A DNA stretch of 64,000 bases from Spisula solida (Eukaryota > Mollusca > Bivalvia > Venerida > Mactridae), in contig OX365944.1 in assembly GCA_947247005.1 (NCBI GenBank), positions 8,506,501-8,570,500 on the forward strand, given 5' to 3'. Below, piece after piece: positions 35,086 through 46,796 of the stretch; within the stretch, counting starts at the first letter, position 1, and each line of letters opens with the position of its first letter. The notes beneath the pieces were generated by a model. That model was not told the DNA's origin, ran no database searches, and saw nothing but the letters and a program-made list of their open reading frames with translations. The translations under genes were made by a program, and so were the position numbers.

Positions 35086-37384
35086 GATTTTACCACATAT
35101 TGGTTAAATCATTATCAGACCCTTCCACAGGGCAGAAGGCGCTGTAGTTCCCCAGCGCCCTAAAGCCAGAATTAGCTTACCCCCAGCACCTCAAATCCTA
35201 TTATGGTGTCTTTAAATCACTATGGGTGCTAATATTCACTGTTTTGAAACAATGAATTCCTTATTTTATTTCATTGATAAATCTCATTTTTTCATTGGAA
35301 AGCATACAATAAACAGGAATACTGTAGCTCTATATATTTGTATTTAGTACCCACACAGTCAATGTTTTGAACATACTAAATAGAACTCCGCATTCTGAAC
35401 TCTCATTTTAAGAAAGATTTGGGTAATAAGTTAACCATGTTTTCCATGTACAAAATGTATACCTCAAATCATGCATTTATCCTTCAATCATTTTCCAATA
35501 AGAATATGTATGGGGAGACAATCTGATTACAGAAATGCACTTATCTAAACACCATATCAAGGGAGATCATCTTTGATATTTGTCCCTATAAGTTGCAAAT
35601 AAAATAGCTCGTCTTCATATCAGAATATAATAGGAAAAATAAAATATAAAGTTGAACAGGGAAGGCAGCACTCAACTTAACCAGCTGAGCACAGAAAACA
35701 TAAAAACATCACATACCACAATTACAAGGCACAATGCCTAACACATAACCCAACGAGAAAATAAACTGTCCAAGTCCCAGCTGTCAAAAAACTGAATAAA
35801 CTAGGAGTAATGCTCTAAAAATATGCATACTGGTGGTAGAGAATGTCTGCAGCTGATTGATGTAATCCTATTGTGATAAGAGCCCTGCACAAATTTGCGG
35901 CGCCCTATAGTAATCATCTTGTTCATCAGTCTTCCAACCAAATTCGAACATGCTACCACGGGGCCCTGATCACGGCAGTGAGTGTTCCAGTTTTGCCTGG
36001 GATTTGTACTCATAATATACAAGTTTACAGTCATGTTATTTTTTAGATGTAATAGCTGATATTTTCACAAACCGGTGCTAATGAATTGTTTCATTTTGTT
36101 TTGGAAGACAGGAAGATGCATGAACAGTGTCATCCCTTTGATGCAACAAGGTTGTATCTTACTATATACTATATAGAGAGATACAACCTTGTTGCGCCAA
36201 AGGGACGAACTGTTATCTGATCTTCTGTATACACTCTTGTTTTATCCTATATATGAATAAATATGTTGAAATTGACTCTCAATTCCTGTTGTATATTCAT
36301 GTTTACATGTACAGTTGTATGGCTGAAATGGGTACCTGCAGGTCAGATGATTCATCAGACAAACATTTGTTACCTCTTACCCCAAATTGTTATTTGTACA
36401 TTGTTTCGATAAATAGAGGCTATTACATGAGTATCTTTTCATATTGAATTTATTAAACGAGTTGAATAAAATAATAAAATGTGAGGCTCTGCGGAGCATT
36501 TAATCGATAGTATTCAACGAGGTTGATAAATTCAATGTGGTAAGTCACAAATGTAATGTTCTTTTTATCACATGTTAGCCCTTTCGGCAAAAACATAAAA
36601 TAGCTACTTATTTTCTCTATAATAAATGCAGAACTTTGACGACGTCGCCTATATTTGGAGTGACGTCACGTCAAAGCTTTATTACACTAGTGTATTATCA
36701 AAAATAAATAATGGCTTTATTACGCTACCGCGATGTCAAACATGTGATAAAACAAAAGTAATAAAATATACAGAAATTGTCTTTACCATAAATCACACTT
36801 TTGAACACAAACTATTGAACTAAGGTCGAAACAAGTTTATGGGGCAGTGTGTATGGCTATGGTTTAAAATATCACCAAGCCTTGCAGGATTTCACGTCAT
36901 TCTCATTGACAACCAAGAGAGGTAATAGATGAAAATATTTTTAAAAAGTTAATTCAAGTTATTGCCCCTGGTACCCTAGTATGATGTTTCAGCCCTATTA
37001 TATATTGTAGAACCTGTGCTAGCAGTCACGTAAAATAAGCAGCCAAATGAAATGAATCCCAAAGAGATGCTTATGCTTATCGTGATTGGCTGCCTCATTA
37101 AGACGGATTGGTTGCTGCTATATATACTTATTCCAAGCACTCCCTTGTTACTCAGCCTCTGACAGTAGAAGGTAATCTATATATACCACAATCTTCACAA
37201 AAATATCTCATTCAAATAAAATTGCTAGTGCGTTACTGGCAACTTCACGAAATTAACTGGAACAAATAAATAAACATTTGATTTTTCACTCCAAATGTGC
37301 AAGAAAAAATGAGACACTGATTAGGTGGCTGTATAATAGGCTAATAGCAATATTGTACATGTATTGTGAAAATATAACTTGACC
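35086..37384. other. Intergenic region between PDCD2L and TET
   Basis: PDCD2L 3' UTR probably ends just after 35313. The rest shows no coding potential. It contains the palindromic element at 36130-36215 and otherwise AT-rich unique sequence. Confidence 0.5.
36130..36215. repeat. 86-bp palindromic element
   Basis: CCCTTTGATGCAACAAGGTTG and TATCT pair with AGATA and CAACCTTGTTGCGCCAAAGGG around a TATATACTATATAG centre. Arms about 30 bases. Same family as 34115-34235. Confidence 0.75.
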
Positions 37385-37574
37385 AAGGGGAACAACTCCA
37401 GTATGTTTTTGTATAAAAGTATGTCGAGTGGGCGGGGCTTAGAAAAATGGGCGTTACCTTGTCGGTATTAGTCTCTAGCTGTATGGAGTTTAGCGAAGTT
37501 GGTAATTATTGCTGACGGAATGGGGGAAGTCGGGAAACAAGTGCACGAAACAGTCACTGATTGTCGTCTTATTT
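37385..37574 (+). promoter_or_regulatory. Candidate TET promoter and leader exon
   Basis: A TATAAAA at 37412-37418 and a GC box GGGCGGGGC at 37430-37438 are followed by a local rise in GC. An ATG at 37520 opens 18 codons (MGEVGKQVHETVTDCRLI) up to a consensus donor GTGAGT at 37575. The exon ends in phase 1, while the next recognised TET exon needs phase 0, so either this is a noncoding leader, another exon lies between, or it belongs to something else. Confidence 0.4.
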
Positions 37575-38104
37575 GTGAGTAAATTGTGTTGTTTATGTAT
37601 CAGTATGTAGTCCAATTAATCAAGAATTCTAAATTAATATTTCTGAACCTGTTACAATGTACCAGTTCAGTGCAATAGTTGACGAAAAAACGAGGTTAAG
37701 TCAAGTGTCCGTAAACAGTACTGTATGACTAACAATGATTTGTGTTTTTGTTTGGAAATATTGTTGTCTGCTACGTGCCTGTCTGTGTCTATACACTGTT
37801 ATCTTCTACACCAAACGTTACGTCATTATGTTCCATGTTGATTGTTGTTAAAAACATGGTGTAATTGTGTCAAAATATGGAACGCCGAGGATGTAGGTCA
37901 GTTCCTGTGTAAGTGACCCGATTACGCACGTAGCCACACGTTCGTCGTTTCTTGGGTTTGTTTTGTATTGTTGATGATTTAGTATATTGGAAAGGACCCA
38001 ATTTTGCACCTGTTTGGCTAATATTAATGAATAATACACTAAACGTCTAATTAAAGGTAATTATACATTGAGATAATGGCTACATCTTTGTGGATGTGAA
38101 ATTT

Positions 38105-38275
38105 ACAGTAGAACCTCAATAAGAAGACCACACTAAAATTAAGACCATTGTGTTCAGGCTCATTTTCACTGTGCTCTTTAATATGTAATGTCAATATTTA
38201 TAACTGTTTTCAATACTGGGACCAGTTTTCAAGGTGTTGGCACCATTGAAAGGTGGTCTTATTATTGAGGTTAAA
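38105..38275. repeat. MITE with AACCTCAATAA-type inverted ends
   Basis: Left AGAACCTCAATAAGAAGACCAC and right GTGGTCTTATTATTGAGGTT are imperfect inverted repeats over about 20 bases. A second, shorter copy is at 41285-41390. The ACAGTAGAACCTC end is reminiscent of pogo/Tc1-type elements (tentative). Confidence 0.65.
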
Positions 38276-38408
38276 AGGTATTTCGCTGACTGATTAATAC
38301 TGAATCACTGATAGAAATTTAGAATGTGCTGAACCATTACCAACCAATTAATTGTTCAGAAATATTGTGTCCTTTGATTGCTTATCTGAAGAGAAAGTGC
38401 AATACGGC

Positions 38409-39707
38409 CTCCTAAAACCAAATGTGACGCTGAAGAGCTAGTCTGACATCACCTCCTCAAAACCTTCTGCATGTGACACTGAAATGCTAGTCCGACACCA
38501 CCTCCACTCCAAACCTACATGTGACACTGAAGAGCTAGTCCGACACCACTCTCAAAACCTACATATGCACTGAAGAGCTAGTCCGACACCATTTCCTCTC
38601 CAAACCTCCTACATGTGACACTGAAGAGCTAGTCTGACACCACCTCCTTTCCAAACCTCCTACATACGACACTGAAGAGCCAGTCTGACACCACCTCCTC
38701 TCCAAACCTCCTCCATACGACACTGAAGAGCCAGTCTGACACCACCTCCACTCCAAACCTCCTCCATACGACACTGAAGAGCCAGTCTGACACCACCTCC
38801 TCTCCAAACCTCCTCCATACGACACTGAAGAGCTAGTCCGACACCATCTCCTCTCAAAACCTACATGTGACACTGAAGAGCTAGTCCGACACCATCTCCT
38901 CTCAAAACCTACATGTGACACTGAAGAGCTAGTCCGACACCACCTCCTCTCAAAACCTACATGTGACACTGAAGAGCTAGTCCGACACCATCTCCTCTCA
39001 AAACCTACATGTGACACTGAAGAGCTAGTCTGACACCACCTCCTCTCAAAACCTCCTACATGTGACACTGAAGAGCTAGTCCGACACCAACTCCACTCCA
39101 AACCTCCTATATTGACACTGAAGAGCTAGTCCGACACCACCTCCACTCCAAACCTCCTATATGTGACACTGAAGAGCTAGTCCGACACCACCTCCTCTCA
39201 AAACCTACATGTGACACTGAAGAGCTAGTCCGACACCATCTCCTCTCAAAACCTACATGTGACACTGAAGAGCTAGTCCGACACCATTTCCTCTCCAAAC
39301 CTCCTACATGTGACACTGAAGAGCTAGTCCGACACCACCTCCATTCCTACATTGACACTGAAGAGCTAGTCCGACACCACCTCCTCTCCAAACCTCCTAC
39401 ACGTGACACTGAAGAGCTAGTCCAACACCACCTCCACTCCAGACCTCCTACACGTGACATAGAAGAGCTAGTCCAACACCACCTCCACTCCAGACCTCCT
39501 ACACGTGACAAAGAAGAGCTAGTCCGACACCACCTCCTCTCCGAACCCCCTAAATGTGACACTGAAGAGCTAGTCCAACACCACCTCCACTCCAGACCTC
39601 CTACACGTGACAAAGAAGAGCTAGTCCGACACCACCTCCACTCCAAACCTCCAACATGTGACACTGAAGAGCTAGTACGACACCACCTCCACTCCTAACC
39701 CCCTACA
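38409..39707. repeat. ~48-51-bp minisatellite
   Basis: About 26 copies of ACACTGAAGAGCTAGTCCGA plus CACCACCTCC-type sequence, varying by presence of a CCTC insert and small indels. Minus-strand frames (38559-39101, 39107-39316, 39347-39664) encode a Cys/Ser/Trp-rich repeat that reflects the unit and not a gene. Confidence 0.95.
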
Positions 39708-40018
39708 GATGACGTCTGACACCACCTCCACTCCAAACCCCCTACAGATGACGTCTGACACCACCTCCACTCCTAACCCCCTACAGATGACGTCTGACAC
39801 CAACTTCAGTCCTAACCCCCTACAGATGACGTCTGACACCACCTCCACTCCTACCCCCCTACAGATGACGTCTGACACCACCTCCACTCCGAACCCCCTA
39901 CAGATGACGTCGGACACCACCTCCACTCCTAACCCCCTACAGATGACGTCAGACACCACCTCCACTCCTAACCCCTTACAGATGACGTCTGACACCACCT
40001 CCACTCCTAACCTCCTAC
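39708..40018 (+). repeat. 39-bp minisatellite with a CRE-like site in every unit
   Basis: Eight 39-bp units, each with TGACGTC: positions 39710, 39749, 39788, 39827, 39866, 39905, 39944 and 39983. Six read TGACGTCT, one TGACGTCG and one (39944-39951) is the full palindrome TGACGTCA bound by CREB/ATF factors. The array lies inside the 48-51-bp minisatellite, whose unit resumes at 40019-40065, and shares GACACCACCTCCACTCC with it, so it is a local expansion of a variant unit. Plus and minus frames across it are repeat artefacts. Confidence 0.9.
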
Positions 40019-40233
40019 TTGTGACACTGAAGGGCTTAAGTCCGACACCACCTGGGTCCTCCTCTTTCGGTATTTAAAGCCTGTCATTGAATTGACAGTA
40101 CAATCCTTGCAGTTTTTAGTATAATGCCGCTGTCTGTGTGTTTACCAGTACTCACACACACTACATCATGATTGCAACTAGTAACAACCCCAAGTCCAAA
40201 AATCGGGACAAAATCTTGAATTTTGTAGTTATT

Positions 40234-40473
40234 AGTCCCCTACCGGTTTTTGACCGGAGGGGACTATAGGTTTGCCCTCCGTCAGTCAGTCCGTCAAAAA
40301 ATCTGGATCCTGACATAACTCAAACAGTTTCCAAGCTAGGTTGATGAAACTTGGTATGTGGATAGGTGGCAATAAGGGGATAATGCACGTCCAAACATAT
40401 TTTGATTCCGACCAAAATTGTGGTTGCTATGGCAACAGAAACATTGAAAATGGCTTAAAACCGGTAGGGGACT
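40234..40473. repeat. 240-bp MITE with 17-bp perfect inverted ends
   Basis: Starts AGTCCCCTACCGGTTTT and ends AAAACCGGTAGGGGACT, perfect complements. Interior has CCTCCGTCAGTCAGTCCGTC and no open frame. Target duplication is unclear. Confidence 0.88.
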
Positions 40474-40682
40474 TCTGTATTGCTTGCAATTCTTAATTAC
40501 TTGTTCTTTATGATGTTAAACAAAGAGGAAATTTCAGTATATTCAACCTGGAGATTGAACTTTGGACGGACTCATTGCATGTTAGGCCTGCTGTTAAATC
40601 GACATACCGGTAGCTAGTTATCATCATTGGAACAGTGAATAGAACACTTTCAGCTCTCTGACACATCCTGTTACAGACATCA

Positions 40683-40935
40683 GATTGCTACAATTCCAGA
40701 ATGATCTGTAAATTGGGATTTGCTGCACTAGAAAGAATAAACTATTATTAGTTATTAACACACTAAATTATGGTCATTTGTAATTTCAGTAGCTTAATTT
40801 ATCTATCGAACAATGTTTGAAACAAAGCTTTTGATGGAGGCATGTGTGCTACAGGCAACCGAAACTGACTTGCACCTTGTTTTCAGAATTGCGCGTGAGG
40901 CCGTAGTAGAACCCTCCTGTATTACAGGAATTTAG
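40683..40935 (+). repeat. Dispersed repeat, copy 1 (partner at 46022-46350)
   Basis: Shares in order TACA-TTCC-GAAT-ATCTG, GGATTTGCTGCA, TTATGGTCAT, AACAATGTTTGAAAC, ATGTGCTA, CGAAAC and TTTTCAG with 46022-46350. Unknown family. Confidence 0.55.
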
Positions 40936-40984
40936 ACTAGACTACAAATACCTTACTCCTGCTTGACTAACTTAAACACCATTA

Positions 40985-41175
40985 CCTCGACCGTGGCCAA
41001 GTGATTAGGGCATCCACCTTCGAAGCAGGTGATCAAAGGTTCGAATGCTGGCGGATGAAGGGTGAAAAATGATGTGGTCGGCTGGTGAGCAGCTGCTGCA
41101 AGCTAGTTTAAGAATGGTTACCATAGGCCAATCTCTGCCAGGTGCCTGGCAATAAAAAAGCTTTCGTGAGATACT
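40985..41175 (+). repeat. tRNA-derived SINE (family C)
   Basis: Head GACCGTGGCCAAGTGATTAG then CACCT-TCGAAGC-AGGTG, a perfect anticodon arm with a GAA triplet but C instead of the invariant T before it, then AAAGGTTCGAATGCTGG (box B). The body continues to GGCAATAAAAAAGC. The altered loop and lack of an acceptor stem rule out a working tRNA. Confidence 0.7.
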
Positions 41176-41284
41176 TAGTGCACTAAAGATACATATGTGT
41201 CTCAGAAGACAAAATTGACCGGCCCTTTCAATAGAGGTGACACTTATAAACAAAGTCTTTACCTTATATTCTGTTTTACCTCAC

Positions 41285-41390
41285 CTACAGACCACCTCAA
41301 TATTAAGACCACAATTCAGGTCCATTAAAACAAACTTCAAAATGTTCATATGTACCAAGGGATGTCTTATTATTGAGGTTTTACAGTATT
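41285..41390. repeat. Short copy of the AACCTCAATAA MITE
   Basis: ACCACCTCAATATTAAGACCAC at the left and TCTTATTATTGAGGTTTTACAG at the right; interior CAGGTCCATT-like sequence matches 38105-38275 loosely. Confidence 0.55.
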
Positions 41391-41577
41391 TGTTTTTGAG
41401 ATGCAATCCCATTTCTGCATTTTCCGTTTTTGCATTGCACTGACACAAAAATGCTTTGATGTGAAGTTTTCTTTGAATAATCATCAAGGAGTTCACACAG
41501 ACATGAAATTTTGAGGATAATAATCTTCTATTATAAGTTTCATGTTTGTGCAGTTATACATTTGCAAAATATGTTTT

Positions 41578-41833
41578 TATGCCCCCCTATCGATAGATGG
41601 GGAGGCATATAGTGATTCACCTGTCCGTCCATTCGTCCGTCCGTCCTGGTTAACCCAAATTGACCGTTTCTTCTAGCATTAATATGGCTTGCTACAAAGC
41701 TTTCATACTTGAATGGATGTTGTGTATGAACACTCTCCACACGCCTGTACCACCTAACCCCATTTTGACCTTCACCTTGACCTAATTTTGGACTTAGACT
41801 TATTTATGGACAAGGCTTCCACAGGGGGCATAA
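41578..41833. repeat. MITE with TTATGCCCCC ends
   Basis: Begins TTATGCCCCCC and ends GGGGGCATAA, ten-base inverted ends. Interior has GTCCGTCCATTCGTCCGTCC and a Tc-like TTGACCTTCACCTTGACC tract. I recall similar sequences being abundant in bivalve genomes (from general knowledge, not searched). Confidence 0.75.
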
Positions 41834-42064
41834 GCGTTTAGTGAACGCAGTCTTGTTAATCCTTGCGTTATAACTTATAAGTCATCTCTGGTTGATATGT
41901 TGTAAAGAAAACCTCTTCTGGCAGACTGGCACTTGACAAGAAAGTTACTTAACACTCAGTCACTGCACATATACCGCAATGATACGGTGAATTTGAAGGT
42001 TTCTCTTTTCTTTGGCCTGTGTTCGAACTAGGTATAACTTTATATACTAACAACACACATTGTG

Positions 42065-42255
42065 ACTTAAAAGATGACAACATTTTTATAGATCTCTGAG
42101 TGTAAACAAGGTTTCCCTTGATTTGACCTAGTGACCTAATTTTTTACCCCATATGAACTTATTTAGGAACTTAACCGAGATATTTTAGAGATAAACATTG
42201 TGACCAAGTTTGATGAAGTTTAAACCAAAATAGTGATCTCTAGTGAATTAACAAG
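42065..42255 (+). repeat. Fragment of a TGACCTAG-type invertebrate repeat
   Basis: TTGACCTAGTGACCTAATTT, then AACATTGTGACCAAGTTTGA and TGAAGTTTAAACC match the general pattern of a repeat common in mollusc introns. No ends resolved. Confidence 0.5.
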
Positions 42256-42399
42256 CAAATCCTGAATGGCAGGTGGCCTAGATACAGGATACATTCAATG
42301 CTCCGAAATAAAACGTATTGTCCCAAAATATTAACTACATGAATATATGAAAGTTCTTACACAGAACATATTAATTTCTGCTGTCAGTTTGTATCTTGT

Positions 42400-42665
42400 A
42401 TAGAGCTGAGATTTTAACATGATCCTCGACCTTCTGTTAGCACAATTTAACAGCTGATATCTTGTCTTAATTTAAGACCGAAAAAAGCGGCCGTTGTATG
42501 TTTTCATAAGTGGGAAGTATCACAAGGTGTATTACAAACACAAATCTATCGGATCGATATTGCATGATTTTCTTGCGGAAATTGATATATTATAAACGCA
42601 AGAACCTTGTAATATATTCATGCATAAAGGTTAGGATCACGTCAATATCTCTGCACTATGCCTCA
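42400..42665. repeat. Dispersed repeat, copy 2 (partner at 2510-2910)
   Basis: Homologous in block order to 2510-2910 but lacks about 110 bases near its right end. See that entry. Confidence 0.55.
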
Positions 42666-44063
42666 CTCATATTTGTAATACTACCAACTGATAAAATTTG
42701 ATCCTTCGATATTTAGAAAGTCGTTTAAAGCCTAAAAACTATGTTTTCCACTCTCAACGGTCACAAACATGATATTTCTCTGAAAACTCGAATATAAATG
42801 TCAAGTTAAGTTTTATTAAATATTATGCTGGCTAGTTTGTGTTATTGGTCAAGGGTTTCGACTTCTTGACATTATTTGTATCATGATAAAACCTTGTGAT
42901 TATAACAGGTTCTTCTGTAACAATGTGTACGCCCGCTTTAATAGTAAACATACATAGTATCGGTACTATTGGAAAAACCCACAAGCTAAATTTAGCTTAG
43001 CAATAAGTCTGCGGTGATATGAACGTGTTTTCCGCGTTGCGGTTTTCACATGGTAGAGTAATCTGACTGAATGTTATCAAAAGTTGTTTTTCTTTGTTTC
43101 ATCAGTGAAATAATTGAGTCAGTTACATTAAATGTAAAGCTGTGCAAAATATTGCCGTGTTCAGCTAAATGTTTCATTTTAATGGTTTAACCTTAATTCT
43201 TCTTACTGTTCCCAATTCTAAGTTAATGATTAACTGTGTGATTTATTTATGATAATTATTGTCTGGGTCAGGCATGTTTAACAAGGGAGCATGCTTTCTG
43301 TAGTAGGGTAGTAAACTAGTGATTTGGGTGGATCACAAGCCATGTGAATCACAGCAATTTATGCTGCTCTGTAATTTACAAGTAGTTTTTTTGTAGCTGC
43401 TGGAATGTTTATTGCACTTGAAAAATAGGTTACATTGAGTAACCAGACAGACACTGTGCTCGAAACTGTCTGATTTCTCTGAAAACAGGCTTCAAATGGA
43501 GTGTAGAATTAATTTTATAATTCCTGTTTATTAGCTTAGATTATCTTCACTGGATTATAGAGGATATACTTTGTGCTGCTTTATATAAATTTATAGTATT
43601 ACATTGAGAAAGTGTATTGTCGGGTTTATTTTGAGGTAGTATAGTATAGTGTGCTGAATTAAACATTCTTTAACCATAAGCCAAAAACAGGTTAGTAGTT
43701 TACAACTTTACTACGGTCATCTGGATAAAAATGGAAAACATTTTACAAGATTATAGTTGCTGAAATTAATTCATTTCCCTATCGGCAGAGCATGGATTAA
43801 TTTTACTCTATTCTTCATTGAATATTGAATGGTGGACTACGTGATACTCAGCACAGTATTTGAACAATATCAGCTGCATGTGGCTAGTGGGGACTCTGAG
43901 CTTTGTCTCGGCATATAATAGGGGACTGCATGTCCTTTGTGGTTGTATGTAACTGTCTACAACTGTTATCTATATTTTAATGTTCATTCGGACACTGATG
44001 ACTTTATTGTGCTACTGTCTACTGCTGTGACTGATACCACATTGTCAGAGATATTCAAATACT

Positions 44064-44213
44064 CATTTGTGTCAAACTTTCGGTGAGTTAGCTTCATTTC
44101 TATTTGTATCAAACTTTAGGTGAGTTAGCTTCATTTCTATTTGTGTCAAACTTTAGGTGAGTTAGCTTCATTTCTATTTGCTTCAAACTAAGGTGAGTTA
44201 GCCTCATTTCTAT
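44064..44213 (+). repeat. ~38-bp tandem repeat, four copies
   Basis: TCAAACTTTAGGTGAGTTAG plus CTTCATTTCTATTTG, four units with minor changes. Confidence 0.85.
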
Positions 44214-45699
44214 ACATTACATTTGTGGTACCAGGGATTTCCTGGCTCTTTTGGGAAAAGGACTCAGACGTAAATTACGAATTTTTTAACAAAAGAAGCT
44301 TATATAAATAAAGGCCATCATTGTATCGCAAGTTATGTTTTGTAAAGTAATGTCATACTCTTGTTAAGTTGAAAAACAATTAAATGAAAGAAAATTGAGC
44401 TTCAAATATGTCCATGATAAAAAACGCATCATGAAAATTTAATACAATGGGGAAAAATTGTTGATATTTTCCATTGGGAATGGGTCCTTCTGCTTTAGGA
44501 ATGGTTTTCCGGACTTACAAAAGGTGTAGGAAAACCCCTGGGTACATCAACATGCCTGTTATTTACAAGAGATTGCTTAAAATACTGGTATTATTGTATA
44601 ATTATAATATATATATATTATAGCACTCATCATAACCATGTCATTGAGACCAGTTGACATTTTGGCATTGCTTCTGTTTGACTCGGAGACAACAATACGG
44701 CTCCTGATTTAATGTAATCTATTCAAAACTCGGTGATTCATATGTCTACATATGTTCTATGATTATATTGTTTACAACATGTGATGTGTCGGGCAGATGT
44801 TAACTGATAAAAATAATGTTAATCTCTTTAAATACTGTCATATTTAAAATGTACAGTCTACAGGTCTGTCTAGCTTGAGTGCATTTCGTATGACAGGTTT
44901 CTAGACTTTCCCATTATGGCAGTGCGCAAGATTAGCACTTTTACGGTATACTATGTATACTCATTGTTTCGACAAGTAAAACTTCTGCAGGTATAGAGTC
45001 ATTATAACAATACAAGGAAACTACTCACTTTTGCTGATTCAGACAAGTTACATGTAGTTTAAAATCCTAAATTCACTGACTATTAATATTATAGCACAGA
45101 TATTGGGTTTGATTCCAAACTAGGGACAGCCATGTCCTTCTTCTGTCACAATTTGACATCTCATCTGTAAAGCCTGTGCCACATCAGCCGCATGATTTTT
45201 TGTCTTCCGATTTATATTCCGAAAATAAAATTACAGTTAGGCTGCAGACAAATTACAGACACTCCAGTTGAGACAGATTGCAGACGTTACAAGGTGTCGC
45301 ATGAATATAGTAAAAAATTGCCTTATCAGTAATAAGTAAATCGCAAGCAAATTGCAGATGAAGTCAACATGTTGAGAATTGGGTTTGCAATGTTGCGTTT
45401 TTCTTGCAGTGCTAATATTTGGTATGGTGGTCATAGGGTGGTCTTAAGGCAGTCGCATGAAACACCAGCAATTTCTCCAAAAGGTACCTCAAAAAGTGAT
45501 CATAGACAGGTGTATATAGCTGTCGCAAGGTTGGTGTGACCTGGACTTTTTCTCCTCCACATGTTGAGAAGTTAGTACTGTCTGATAATTATTTCGAGGA
45601 AAACAAGTTAGATCAACTATTGAACTAACTGACCACTGTATTTGATTTGTAACAATTTCCAAAATGGCACAACCCCTTGTAGAAACCAAAAATGATAAG

Positions 45700-45900
45700 A
45701 GCTAGGAGCACTTCTGCAGTGCCGGACATGCTTGTATCTAATGTCTCTCTCTCTCTCTTAGTCTGTCCCTCAGGTCAGATCATGCTGTATCTGCACTGGT
45801 AGAGGATGTACCTGCATCCTTGTGGCTGCCACTCTATGATGTAAAGTGCCTTTGAATGTGTTTGCATGAAAAAGGCGCTATATAAATATTATATATTTAT
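45700..45900 (+). repeat. 5'-truncated SINE of family B
   Basis: Reverse-complement homology to the body of the SINE at 24785-25228: GCACTTCTGCAGTGCCGG, ATCTAATGTCTCTCTC, AGATCATGCTGTATCTGCAC, GTAAAGTGCCTTTGAATGTG and the shared 3' end GGCGCTATATAAATATTATA. The tRNA head is absent. Confidence 0.8.
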
Positions 45901-46021
45901 TTTTTATTTGATAATGTTTGTTTTCTGTGTCAGAGCATCGCTTACCATTAGAATTCACGCTAACTCATGCATGATTCAGATTATAGGATTTGTTGAGCCC
46001 TTGAATTAAATTATAATTTTA

Positions 46022-46350
46022 GGAGTCCTACACTTCCGGAATAATCTGGATTTGCTGCATTAGGAAGAATTTGATTGTCTGCACAAAATACAAGTTATTT
46101 GATGAAAAAATGCAAAGAATTGACAATGTTATGGTCATAAGAAGTTCCATTATCTGAAGTTTAAAGATAAGACAATGTTTGAAACCTAGTTCAGATCTAA
46201 GGCTATGTGCTAGTGGCACCTGAAACAGATCTAAGGCTATGTGCTAGTGGCACCCGAAACAGATCTAAGGCTATGTGCTAGTGGCACCCGAAACAGATTT
46301 GGATTCATTTTCAGGATTGGGGCATTATGCCTCAGTAGGACCCCTGGAAT
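46022..46350 (+). repeat. Dispersed repeat, copy 2, with a 34-bp internal triplication
   Basis: Homologous to 40683-40935. Here CAGATCTAAGGCTATGTGCT and the next 14 bases occur three times in tandem (46192, 46226, 46260), where the other copy has one equivalent segment. Confidence 0.6.
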
Positions 46351-46588
46351 ATACAAGAGACGTATAATTACCATTTTATTTCCGTAATCATATTAACCCA
46401 GTTGAAAAATTGAGTAACCTGTTTGGAAATGGTGTCTGTCGTCTTATATCAGGATAATATAGGTGACTGGATTAGGTGTATATGGATTAAAGGTTTAATA
46501 TCAGAATACTAATAGTGAATGTATTAGGGGTCTTATACAAAGTAAAAAGGGCTACTGTAACAAAAAAGGATAGTTATACTAATGTCTT

Positions 46589-46796
46589 ACTGTAAACCAA
46601 GAAATTGTTTCGTGCAATTTAATTTCGCGGAGTTCGCAAGTGTTATAATTTTGTGAAATTAGTTGCTGTGAAAGTGCTTAAAACTTAATATGGACATTGG
46701 GGGAAACTTAAAAATGCGAAAATTTGTAGTAGCGAATATGCCGACAATCAGCAAAACGCGAAAGTTAGTATTTGCGAAAGTTAATTGGTTTACAGT
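46589..46796 (+). repeat. 208-bp MITE with ACTGTAAACCAA ends
   Basis: Perfect 12-base inverted ends ACTGTAAACCAA / TTGGTTTACAGT, interior rich in GCGAAA and GCGAAT. No frame. Confidence 0.88.

Noticed and set aside
38559..39664. Minus-strand Cys/Trp-rich repeat frames
   Set aside because: Pure products of the 48-51-bp minisatellite; frames break at unit-length changes.
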